10,925 bases of DNA from the NCBI GenBank assembly GCA_003244035.1, contig QHBV01000245.1, positions 1 to 10,925 on the forward strand. The letters run 5' to 3'. The translations under genes and the position numbers were made by a program. This document shows positions 1 to 5,700 of this stretch, piece by piece; within the stretch, counting starts at the first letter, position 1, and every line of letters starts with the position of its first letter. The DNA comes from Solirubrobacterales bacterium. GTDB lineage: Bacteria > Actinomycetota > Thermoleophilia > Solirubrobacterales > Solirubrobacteraceae. Below the pieces are notes generated by a model. The model had not been told where the DNA came from. It was given only the letters and a program-made list of their open reading frames with translations, and did no database searches.

Positions 1-386
1 ATCGCGATCACGGCGTCGAACAGATGGGCGTCGCAGACGAGCTCGATCGAGTCGGCGATCAGCTCGCGGCTCGCGAGCGACGCCTTCATGCCCTGCGTTC
101 CCATCGTGATCCCGTCGGAGATCGCGATCGTGTTGAGCTCCATCGGCGTCCCGCCGGCGTCTGCGATCCCCTCCTTGACCTTGGCCGCGAGCGCCCGCAG
201 GTGGAAGTTGCACGGCATCGTCTCGATCCAGGTGTTGGCGACCGCCACGAGCGGCTTGCTCAGCGCCTCGTCGTCGTATCCGATCCCCTTCAGGTACGCG
301 CGCGCCGGCGCGCGCTCGGGGCCATCGGTGAGCGCGCGGCTGCGGTGCTTGGGATCGAGGCCGGGGGGTCTGGGGCTGGTAGCCAT
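1..386 (-). CDS. ilvD: Dihydroxy-acid dehydratase, N-terminal part (cut by the left edge)
   Basis: IlvD is a cytoplasmic iron-sulfur enzyme that dehydrates 2,3-dihydroxy-acids to 2-keto acids in valine, isoleucine, leucine and pantothenate synthesis. The first 128 residues are visible, read from the ATG at 386, and the frame stays open to the edge. They match the family start: RSRALTDGPERAPARAYLKG, then NTWIETMPCN with Cys59 (an expected Fe-S cluster ligand), then ISDGITMGTQGMKASL with Asp91 in the conserved metal-binding segment, then SRELIADSIE. The GAGGGCGG just before the ATG can serve as a ribosome binding site. The start lies 7 nt after the stop of the upstream membrane-protein gene, so the two are probably co-transcribed. 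The second and third cluster cysteines and the C-terminal domain lie outside the window. The family assignment is secure; substrate range cannot be judged because EDD/YjhG relatives differ mainly further downstream. Confidence 0.95.
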   Translation of the reverse strand, partial: MATSPRPPGLDPKHRSRALTDGPERAPARAYLKGIGYDDEALSKPLVAVANTWIETMPCNFHLRALAAKVKEGIADAGGTPMELNTIAISDGITMGTQGMKASLASRELIADSIELVCDAHLFDAVIA

Positions 387-392
387 CCGCCC

Positions 393-1016
393 TCAGCCGG
401 ATGCGTCGACGCGTGTCGACGGCGCACGAGTGGTCGCCGCGCGCAGCCTCGCCCGCTCCCATTGCGCGAGCCTCCAGAGGTCACGTGTGACCTGGGCGGG
501 ATCGAGCTGGCGGCCGGGCAGGTGCATGTTCGCGGTTGAGATCAGCCGCTGCTCGTCGCCGGTCAGGGCCATCCACTTGGCGAGCACGTCGTCGGAGTCG
601 GGAAGCCGGGAGCTGCCGTATGGGCGGGTGTGGTCGGGGAAGGTCACGCAGTACTCGCTCAGCAGCCTGTGCGTCTGCGCGAGGTAGGCGATGATCGCCC
701 GGTGCGGATAGATCAGATAGGCGTACGGCGCTCCGCCCGTGCCCTGAAGCTGCGCCGGACCGTCGGCCCGTGACCCCCACACCCGGATGAAGCCGAGGTC
801 CCGGTACATCGCCCATTCCTCGTCGTTGACGCACGAGCGCAGCAACTCGCGGGCGCGCTGCTCGGCGCGGCGCTCTCGGCCGGGGTCAAAGGCGATCGCC
901 GGCGCCCGGCTGCGGCGGGCGCGGAGGCGAGCGACGGCGTCCTCGAGTCGCGGCACGATCAGGTCGGACAGCAGCGCCAGCGCTACGAGCGCGGTGGCCG
1001 CGAGCGCCAGCAGCAC
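393..1016 (-). CDS. Single-anchor membrane protein of unknown function
   Basis: I do not recognise this 207-aa protein. From the chosen GTG it begins directly with a hydrophobic segment (residues 2-21, rich in Leu, Ala, Val), followed by an Arg-rich stretch (23-60) and then a compact domain rich in aromatics (about 62-190). That domain contains CVNDEEWAMYRDLGFIRVWG, APYAYLIYPHRAIIAYL, EYCVTFPDH and ANMHLPGRQ, and its low-complexity content is small, which argues for a real folded domain. With almost nothing before the membrane segment and many positive charges after it, the positive-inside rule favours a cytoplasmic C-terminal domain. The frame is open upstream to 1157, but that part overlaps the preceding gene and reads as Arg-rich shadow, so the GTG 14 nt after that gene's stop is preferred. 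The ribosome binding site is weak. It sits between the 82-aa gene and ilvD, probably in one transcript; its role is unknown. Confidence 0.72.
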   Translation of the reverse strand: MLLALAATALVALALLSDLIVPRLEDAVARLRARRSRAPAIAFDPGRERRAEQRARELLRSCVNDEEWAMYRDLGFIRVWGSRADGPAQLQGTGGAPYAYLIYPHRAIIAYLAQTHRLLSEYCVTFPDHTRPYGSSRLPDSDDVLAKWMALTGDEQRLISTANMHLPGRQLDPAQVTRDLWRLAQWERARLRAATTRAPSTRVDASG

Positions 1017-1030
1017 TCGGTGCCTACGGC

Positions 1031-1279
1031 CTACCGGCCGCCCGCCGCACGCGGGAAGAAGATCACGCGGTCGGCGTCCCGTGGGACGTCTTGAAACGAG
1101 CTGACCATCGCGGACTCGCGACGTCCCTGCGGACCGGTGCACGGCACGGCCGCCCACAACCCCTCGTCGAGCTGGCGCCGGAACTCCTGTATGAGGCGCC
1201 GCTCATCCTCGGCGCGCGTGACGTCGCCTTCCGCGATCAGCACCTCACCGTGGCCTGGCTTCATCCTCAGAAAGCGCAC
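1031..1279 (-). CDS. 82-aa protein of unknown function with a MoaD/ThiS-like C-terminal tail
   Basis: The family is not recognised with certainty. The likely order is an N-terminal strand pair (MRFLRMKPGHGEVLIAEGD), an amphipathic helix (TRAEDERRLIQEFRRQLDEG), a strand region (LWAAVPCTGPQGRRESAMV) and a last segment VPRDADRVIFFPRAAGGR. That end resembles the C-terminus of MoaD/ThiS sulfur carriers, where a DGDEV-hhFPP-VAGG pattern ends in the reactive Gly-Gly; here one Arg follows the glycines. Length and strand-strand-helix-strand order would also fit a beta-grasp fold, but this is inference. The GTG at 1279 was chosen because CATAAT ends 7 nt before it; alternatives are ATG at 1264 (starting at MKPGHGEV) and ATG at 1321. 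Composition is not Arg-biased, unlike the shadow frames around it. No E1-like, MoeB/ThiF or MoaE partner is visible; the next gene encodes an unknown membrane protein. Confidence 0.72.
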   Translation of the reverse strand: MRFLRMKPGHGEVLIAEGDVTRAEDERRLIQEFRRQLDEGLWAAVPCTGPQGRRESAMVSSFQDVPRDADRVIFFPRAAGGR

Positions 1280-1292
1280 GGGAGAGATTATG
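1280..1292 (-). promoter_or_regulatory. Candidate -10 box for a leaderless transcript of the 82-aa gene
   Basis: On the minus strand CATAAT (1292-1287) is followed by CTCTCCC and then the GTG start at 1279. Six of the seven spacer bases are pyrimidines and there is no Shine-Dalgarno at this spacing. A -10 hexamer 7 nt from the start codon would place the transcription start at or next to the G of GTG, the arrangement common in actinobacterial leaderless genes. No convincing -35 hexamer lies 16-18 nt further upstream. If translation starts instead at ATG 1264, this would simply be an ordinary promoter with a short leader. Confidence 0.45.
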
Positions 1293-1428
1293 TCAAAACG
1301 CTTCCTCGATCGTGGCGGCATCCGGCGCCGGTCCCCCCGCGTGGGCTCGGGTTGGGGTCCCTGTTGTGCACGCGATCGGTCTTGGTTGAGGGGTATTGCC
1401 GGCGCGATCGGGCCGAATTAGGCCGGAT

Positions 1429-1529
1429 AACGCCCCGCTCGCCGGCGCGTCCAATCCCAGTGGGACGTTGCCTTCCTCCTGGGTGGTCAACGCCCCAGTC
1501 GAGTCGCGCGGGCCGTCGAGTGGGACGTT
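1429..1529. repeat. Two tandem hairpin-forming repeat units, 60-bp period
   Basis: Unit 1 runs from AACGCCCCGCT (1429-1439) to AGTGGGACGTT (1459-1469); unit 2 runs from AACGCCCCAGT (1489-1499) to AGTGGGACGTT (1519-1529). Both landmarks recur at exactly 60 bp. Within each unit the two ends are inverted repeats, so each 41-nt unit can fold into a hairpin. On the minus-strand RNA, AACGUCCCA pairs with UGGGGCGUU with one U-G wobble; in the unit at 1489-1529 a UCGA/UCGA pairing continues inside after one mismatch. The loops differ between units while the stem ends are conserved, as expected for selected structure. In minus-strand orientation each unit is preceded by a purine block containing AGGAGGA. 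Function unknown: a structured RNA in the thiD 3' region, a repeat element remnant, or a protein-binding array are all possible. Confidence 0.6.
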
Positions 1530-1603
1530 ACCTAGCCGGCAATCCTCCTCGATGGATCAACTACGGCGTCCCCGACCTCGAGGGATCGCTCGCGCCACCG
1601 CCC

Positions 1604-2503
1604 TTACCGACGCCCCGCGATTCCCAGCACGTCCACCGGCCCTGGCCCGGCGCCGATCTCGCCCAGGCCGCTCGCCACCGCCCGCGCGGCGAGCGTCTTG
1701 GCGTGTCGTGCGGCCTGCAACGGCCGATCGCCCCACGCCAGCCTCGCCGCGAGCACGGAGGAGTGCGTGCAACCAGATCCGTGCGCGTCGCCGCCGGGGT
1801 GCCGGTCTCCCGGCAGCTGCACCACATCCGAGCCGTCGAAGAACACATCGGTGGCGTGCTCGCGGTGGCCTCCCGTGACAACGACCGCCTGCGGGCCGAG
1901 CGCGTACACGGCGCGAGCGAGGAACGCGACTTCTCCCTCGCCGCCCGCGCCGGCGTCGCCCTCCACGCTGGAGTTGGAGTCGGCGCCAGGGTCACCATCG
2001 GCGCCGGGGTCATCGGCGCCAGGGTCGGCGCCGGCGTCACCCTCGGCGACCAGCGCGCGGGCCTCGGCGAGGTTCGGCGTGGCGACCGTCGCGCGTGAGA
2101 GCAGCAGCTCGATCAACGACGCACGCGCCGGCGGCGCCAGCAACTCGGCGCCCGACTCCGCCACCATCACGGGGTCGACGACGATTGGGGTTCCGACCGG
2201 GAGCTCGCCGATCGCCTGCGCGACCGCTTCGATCGTCGCCGTGTCCCCCAGCATCCCGATCTTGACGGCGTCGATCCCAATGTCCGCGCTGACCGCACGC
2301 ACCTGCGCGAGGATGACCTCCGGCGGGATGCTGTGGACGGCGCTGACCCCGACGGTGCTCTGGGCCGTGATCGCCGTGATCGCCGTCATCCCGTGCACGC
2401 CACAGGCCGCGAACGCCTTCAGGTCGGCCTGGATCCCCGCCCCACCGCCCGAATCGGACCCGGCGATCGAGAGCACGCGGGGAATGTGGTGGCGCGGGTC
2501 CAT
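1604..2503 (-). CDS. thiD: Hydroxymethylpyrimidine / phosphomethylpyrimidine kinase
   Basis: ThiD phosphorylates HMP and then HMP-phosphate to HMP-diphosphate for thiamine synthesis; it is a cytoplasmic ribokinase-like enzyme. The N-terminal motif IAGSDSGGGAGIQADLKAF lies at residues 13-31, followed by GMTAITAITAQSTVGV, IDAVKIGMLGD, VVDPVMVAESG and TPNLAEA. Near the C-terminus HGSGCTHSS carries the anion-hole and catalytic Cys245. The ATG at 2503 is chosen because it lies a few residues before the first strand; the longer open frame up to 2773 is Arg-rich and not family-like. At 299 aa it exceeds the usual ~265 aa, mostly because of an Asp/Gly/Ala/Pro-rich insertion at residues 156-190, between the TPNLAEA segment and the next helix. 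It stands alone between two intergenic gaps, away from other thiamine genes. No clear Shine-Dalgarno is seen; TACCCT ends 9 nt before the ATG. A pyridoxal-kinase activity is possible in this family but the motifs favour ThiD. Confidence 0.92.
   Translation of the reverse strand: MDPRHHIPRVLSIAGSDSGGGAGIQADLKAFAACGVHGMTAITAITAQSTVGVSAVHSIPPEVILAQVRAVSADIGIDAVKIGMLGDTATIEAVAQAIGELPVGTPIVVDPVMVAESGAELLAPPARASLIELLLSRATVATPNLAEARALVAEGDAGADPGADDPGADGDPGADSNSSVEGDAGAGGEGEVAFLARAVYALGPQAVVVTGGHREHATDVFFDGSDVVQLPGDRHPGGDAHGSGCTHSSVLAARLAWGDRPLQAARHAKTLAARAVASGLGEIGAGPGPVDVLGIAGRR
1934..2038 (-). repeat. Low-complexity Gly-Ala-Asp-Pro repeat tract inside thiD
   Basis: Imperfect repeats of a TCGGCGCC(A/G)GGGTCA type unit on the plus strand encode DPGAD-like repeats in ThiD (about residues 156-190, including ADPGADDPGADGDPGADS). 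The repeats stay in frame and lie between conserved segments, so they are probably an acidic flexible surface loop that grew by slippage or unequal exchange. Confidence 0.75.
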
Positions 2504-2864
2504 GCTCGGGTCAGGGTAGAAGGCGCGGCCCCCCAGACCAGCTGTCCCCGCCGCCCGCCGGCGCGACGCTCGGCGGCGGGCGGTCACAAGTCGCCGCCTC
2601 AGCGTCAACTCATTGAGATGGCGGCTGGACGGACGAGAGCGACGAGGCGCTGCTTGCGGCAGCAGCCGAGGACGGCGTTCAGCGCCTTCTATCGCCGCTA
2701 CGAACGCGCCGTGGTTGCCTTCTTTTCGGCGTCGAGTCGGCGATCCTGAGCTTGTGGCCTCGGCGTTCGTCACCTACCGATCGCGCGACAGCCCCGGGCT
2801 CCTGCCGCCGCTGAATTGCTCCCACCGGTCGCCGAACGCCGCCGCACCACCCTGAACGTCCCGT
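2504..2864. other. Intergenic region between dprA and thiD
   Basis: This 361-nt gap holds no supported gene. Open frames crossing it are Arg/Ala/Pro-rich and lack family features. It should contain the end of the yifB-dprA transcript and the promoter and leader of thiD. A TPP riboswitch was looked for because of thiD: the conserved CUGAGA and the UGAUCUGGAUAAUGCC-type core are absent, so none is called. A strong GC hairpin lies at 2551-2583, and smaller ones are GGCG-TTCAG-CGCC (2674-2686) and GCTGC-TTGCG-GCAGC (2649-2663). TACCCT on the minus strand (2518-2513) is a possible -10 for thiD, 9 nt from its ATG. Confidence 0.6.
2551..2583. other. GC-rich 10-bp stem-loop upstream of thiD
   Basis: CCGCCCGCCG (2551-2560) and CGGCGGGCGG (2574-2583) are perfect inverted repeats around a 13-nt loop. 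On the thiD sense strand the stem ends 47 nt before the ATG. No U-tract follows on either strand, so it is not a typical intrinsic terminator; it may be a structured leader or a weak terminator for dprA. In DNA this rich in G and C a chance origin is not excluded. Confidence 0.4.
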
Positions 2865-4043
2865 CTATGGCACCACCGAGAACCTGCCGCCCGCCTCGCG
2901 GCAGACGTACCCGGCGAGCTCGAGCGATGCGAGCGTCGCGAGGCCCTGCTCGGCCGAAAAGCCGGCCCGCTCCAGCGCGGCGGCCGTATCGTGGCCCTCG
3001 GCGATCGCAGCGAGCACGGCACGCGGCTCAGGGGCGAGCTCGGGCTTGTCGTCGACTGGCGGGCCACGGACGCCCTCGCCGAACAGCTGGTCGAGCACCT
3101 CAGCGGTCCCACGTACGACGTACGCGCCCGCGGCGAGCAGCGAGTTGGGGCCCGAGGCCAGCGGCGAGGTGATGCGCCCGGGGACCGCCCCCACTGGCCT
3201 TCCGAGGCTCCGCGCGATGCCCGCCGTGAGCAGCGCGCCCGAGCGCTCGCGGGCCTCGACCACGATCGTGAGCGCTGCGAGCGCTGCGATGATCCTGTTG
3301 CGGGCGGGGAAGCTCCAGCGCCATACCGCTGCTCCGGGCGGCAGCTCGGACACGGCCGCCCCGGCAGATCGGATCTGCGCGTAGAGCGCGTGCTTGGCCG
3401 CGGGATAGGGGCGGTCGGCGCCGGCCGGCAGCACCGCGATCGTCGGCGCGCCGGCCGACAGCGCGCCGGCGTGCGCCGCCGAGTCGATCCCGAGGGCCAT
3501 CCCGCTGATGACGGTCACCCCGGCGCAGCCGAGCCCGCGCCCGAGCGAGCGGGCGACTTCGAGCCCGTAGGCCGATCCGCGCCGGGCGCCGACGATCGCG
3601 ACCGGCTGCTCTGCGACCAGGCGCAGGAACCGGCCGACGCCGCCGGCGACGTGAAGCGCGGCGGGTGGGTTCTCGAGCGCCCGCAAGCTCACCGGATAGC
3701 GCGGATCGCAGCGACAGATCGACCCGACTCCAGCCGTAGCCAGGCGCTCCCGGCCCCGGTCGGCGTCGAAGCATCGCAGCTCGCTCCGCACCGTGCCGGC
3801 GCGATCGCCCGCGACGGCAGCGATCAGTTGCTCGTCGGACAGAGCCAGCACCTGCGCGATCCGACCACGCGCGAGCTCGAGGTGGCCCCCGAGCCGGCCG
3901 AGCAGCCACGCGCGGGCGAGGCAGCGATCGCATGCCCCCGCGTCCGGGTCAGGGTCCGCACCAACATCCGGGTCCGGGTCCGGGTCCGTATCCGGGTTCG
4001 GGTCCGCGCCGGCCTCCGGGCTCACGCGATCGTGGCGGGTCAT
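2865..4043 (-). CDS. dprA: DNA-processing protein DprA (Smf)
   Basis: DprA binds incoming single-stranded DNA during natural transformation and loads RecA on it; it is a cytoplasmic Rossmann-like protein kept in many bacteria not known to be competent. The core is clear: AIVGARRGSAYG (149-160), VISGMALGIDSAAHAGAL (178-195), VLPAGADRPYP (204-214) and FPARNRIIAALA (245-256), followed by SGALLTAGIA and GPN. Residues 335-390 form the C-terminal winged-helix-like region. The 392-aa length is within the family range. Upstream of the core lies CDRC (38-41) leading into a helical region, preceded by an unusual Asp-Pro repeat (14-34). The ATG overlaps the yifB stop by 4 nt (ATGA), which fixes the start and indicates translational coupling. 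Because the repeat lies between that start and the first conserved segment, it is translated if this start is right. Confidence 0.95.
   Translation of the reverse strand: MTRHDRVSPEAGADPNPDTDPDPDPDVGADPDPDAGACDRCLARAWLLGRLGGHLELARGRIAQVLALSDEQLIAAVAGDRAGTVRSELRCFDADRGRERLATAGVGSICRCDPRYPVSLRALENPPAALHVAGGVGRFLRLVAEQPVAIVGARRGSAYGLEVARSLGRGLGCAGVTVISGMALGIDSAAHAGALSAGAPTIAVLPAGADRPYPAAKHALYAQIRSAGAAVSELPPGAAVWRWSFPARNRIIAALAALTIVVEARERSGALLTAGIARSLGRPVGAVPGRITSPLASGPNSLLAAGAYVVRGTAEVLDQLFGEGVRGPPVDDKPELAPEPRAVLAAIAEGHDTAAALERAGFSAEQGLATLASLELAGYVCREAGGRFSVVP
3942..4004 (-). repeat. Hexanucleotide tandem repeat encoding an Asp-Pro tract in DprA
   Basis: The plus strand reads as imperfect GGGTCC repeats interrupted by variants (GTATCC, GGTTCG, CACCAACATCC). 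On the coding strand this gives alternating Asp and Pro, ADPNPDTDPDPDPDVGADPD (residues 13-32). Six-base units keep the frame whatever the copy number, so the length could vary between strains without breaking dprA. Confidence 0.8.
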
Positions 4044-5560
4044 GCCGCAAGTCCCACCTCGGCGCCGGTCCGCTGACGCAGGCTGAGGGCCAGCAGGACA
4101 TCCCCCTCCGTCACACGCTGGTGGTGCTCGAGGTCGGCGATCGTCATCGCGACGCGCAACACCCGATGGCGGCCGCGAGCACTGAGCGTCCCGACCGCGT
4201 ACGCACGGGCGAGCGACTCCGCCGCACGATCCTCGAGCTCGAGGTGGCGAGCGAGCAGGCGCACATCCATCTCTCCGTGGCAGCGGGCGGCGCTGCCGAC
4301 GAGCCTCGCCTGCTGGCGCTCCCTGGCTTCGGCGACCCGTGCGCGCGCCCGCGCCGAGTCGATCGCCGGAGCGGCCTGCAGCTCGTGCTCAGCGGGTCGC
4401 TCGACGTTGACGAGCAGGTCCATGCGATCGAGCAGCGGCCCGCTCAGTCGCCGGCGATGACGCCTGAGGTCGGCTTCGCCGCACGAGCACCGCTCACCCA
4501 CCCCGGCGAAGCCGCAGGGGCAGGGATTGGTGGCGGCGACGAGCATGAACCGGGTCGGAAGCACCAGCGCTCGCTGCCCGCGAACGATCGTCACCGATCC
4601 GTCCTCGAGCGGCTGGCGCAGCGCATCGAGACTCGAGCGCAGGAACTCCGAGAGCTCGTCGAGAAACAAGACGCCATGGTTGGCCAGCGTCGCCTCCCCC
4701 GGGCGCGGAGGCGAGCCGCCGCCGACCAGTCCGGCCGGCGAGATCGTGTGGTGGGGAGCGCGGAACGGCCGCGTGGTGAGCAGCCCGTCGGCATGGACTC
4801 CCACGACGCTGTGGATCCTCGTCACCTCGATCGCCTCCGCCTGGGTCATCGACGGCAAGATCGAGGGCAGCCGGCGGGCCAGCATCGTCTTGCCGGTGCC
4901 CGGAGCTCCCTCCAGCAGCAGGTTGTGGCCCCCGGCGGCGGCGATCTGCAGCGCCAGCAGCGGCACAACATGACCGCGCACGTCGGCCAGATCCGGCTCG
5001 GTGGGGCGGATCTCGCGCTCAGCCCTGGCTGGCGGCAGCTCCGGCGGCCTGCCGCTCTCGAGTACCTCGGCGGCATCACGCAAGCTCGTGACTCCCGCGA
5101 CCTGGAGACCGTCGACCAGACCCGCCTCGCGTGCTCGCTCGCGCGGTACGACCAGGCGCCGCAATCCCGCGCGACGGGCTCCTTCGGCGACGGCGAGCGC
5201 GCCCGGAGAATCACGCAGCTCGCCACCCAGCGACAGCTCTCCGAACACTGCGTATGACGCCAGCTCCGCGGCGGCGACCTGACCGCTGGCGACGAGGATC
5301 CCGAGCGCGAGCGCGGCATCGAACCCGGGGCCGACCTTGCGCAGGAACGCCGGCGCAAGGTTGGCGGTGATCCTCCGGTCGGGGAACTTGAAACCCGAGT
5401 TCAGGATCGCCGAGCGAATCCGATCGCGCGACTCCCGGACCGCGGCATCGCCGAGACCGACGATCGTGAACGCGGGCAGCCCGGAGCGGATGTCGATCTC
5501 GACCGAGACCTGGCGGGGATCGACCCCGTCGATGGCGAACGTCGCGACCCGAGCGAGCAT
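4040..5560 (-). CDS. yifB: YifB/ComM-type Mg-chelatase-like AAA+ ATPase
   Basis: This 506-aa protein has the full YifB/ComM layout. ComM is a hexameric DNA helicase that promotes branch migration when transformed DNA recombines; many members are named only from their Mg-chelatase-like ATPase domain. The N-terminal ChlI-type domain (about 1-125) includes VEIDIRSGLPAFTIVGL and ESRDRIRSAILNSGF. The AAA+ domain has Walker A GAPGTGKT (218-225), the RAPHHTIS segment (267-274), Walker B VLFLDE (297-302) and the ATNPCPCG region. Four cysteines (347, 349, 358, 360) form the putative metal-binding pair of the family. SGPLLDRMDL (373-382) follows, then a helical C-terminal domain (about 400-500). The ATG at 5560 gives the standard start MLARVATFAIDGVDP. 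It leads a unit with dprA, and both act on transforming or recombining DNA. TAGCGT lies 6 nt before the ATG. Confidence 0.95.
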   Translation of the reverse strand: MLARVATFAIDGVDPRQVSVEIDIRSGLPAFTIVGLGDAAVRESRDRIRSAILNSGFKFPDRRITANLAPAFLRKVGPGFDAALALGILVASGQVAAAELASYAVFGELSLGGELRDSPGALAVAEGARRAGLRRLVVPRERAREAGLVDGLQVAGVTSLRDAAEVLESGRPPELPPARAEREIRPTEPDLADVRGHVVPLLALQIAAAGGHNLLLEGAPGTGKTMLARRLPSILPSMTQAEAIEVTRIHSVVGVHADGLLTTRPFRAPHHTISPAGLVGGGSPPRPGEATLANHGVLFLDELSEFLRSSLDALRQPLEDGSVTIVRGQRALVLPTRFMLVAATNPCPCGFAGVGERCSCGEADLRRHRRRLSGPLLDRMDLLVNVERPAEHELQAAPAIDSARARARVAEARERQQARLVGSAARCHGEMDVRLLARHLELEDRAAESLARAYAVGTLSARGRHRVLRVAMTIADLEHHQRVTEGDVLLALSLRQRTGAEVGLAA

Positions 5561-5700
5561 GCCCTGACGCTACGCCGCATCCGGTCACCCGTGGGTGACG
5601 GCCTGTGCCAAGACTCAGCACGTGACGGCCCTGCGCTTGCGCGGAATTGTCACAGTGCGCAAGCCATCCGCCACACGACTCGGCGTAGCGTCCGTGATCG
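5561..5700. promoter_or_regulatory. Divergent intergenic region of yifB and yraN with matched boxes
   Basis: Both outward genes carry the same 11-mer CGGCGTAGCGT just before their start: at 5577-5567 on the minus strand (TAGCGT, then 6 nt, then the yifB ATG) and at 5681-5691 on the plus strand (TAGCGT, then 9 nt, then the yraN ATG). TAGCGT fits the actinobacterial TAnnnT -10 form; no clear -35 is seen. Between them are a near-palindrome GTCACCCGTGGGTGAC (5584-5599) and a stem-loop GCTTGCGC (5635-5642) / GCGCAAGC (5657-5664) around a 14-nt loop. These could be regulator sites. Confidence 0.5.

Larger units (their letters stand above)
1280..1603. other. Intergenic region between thiD and the 82-aa gene
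   Basis: This 324-nt stretch contains no supported gene. It holds two tandem 60-bp-period hairpin units (1429-1529), a 9-bp inverted repeat enclosing them (ATTGCCGGC at 1395-1403, GCCGGCAAT at 1535-1543), an inverted GGCC pair around GAATTA at 1411-1424, and the candidate promoter of the next gene at its low-coordinate end. No tRNA-like T-loop and no known riboswitch core was recognised. It follows the thiD stop directly, without a U-tract terminator. Confidence 0.7.

Noticed and set aside
88..687. Plus-strand open frame of 199 codons
   Set aside because: Antisense to ilvD and the membrane-protein gene; composition is typical of a shadow frame.
1293..1490. Small minus-strand frame with a TTG start over the hairpin units, showing a 20-residue periodicity (GNVPL...GAL)
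   Set aside because: The periodicity follows from the 60-bp DNA repeat being a multiple of three. There is no ATG or GTG, the TTG has no ribosome binding site at proper distance, and the rest is Pro/Thr/Ala-rich.
1429..1529. CRISPR array
   Set aside because: Only two units, with internal loops that vary and no constant repeat of CRISPR length; no cas gene is present.
1091..2098. Plus-strand open frame of 335 codons over thiD and the gap beside it
   Set aside because: Its right part is antisense to thiD and its left part to the 82-aa gene; the Gly/Val repeats in it are the mirror of the thiD repeat tract. No family features.
2504..2773. N-terminal extension of ThiD from an upstream start at 2773
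   Set aside because: The added 90 residues are Arg-rich and unlike any ThiD; the family N-terminus begins a few residues after the ATG at 2503.
2504..2864. tRNA, SRP RNA or TPP riboswitch in the dprA-thiD gap
   Set aside because: No GTTCRANNC T-loop, no SRP apical GGAA loop region and no TPP core could be found on either strand by eye.
3932..5257. Long plus-strand open frame of 441 codons
   Set aside because: It lies antisense to dprA and yifB, which have complete family motifs, and its translation is Arg/Gln/Gly-rich without any domain. GC-rich DNA often leaves such frames open.
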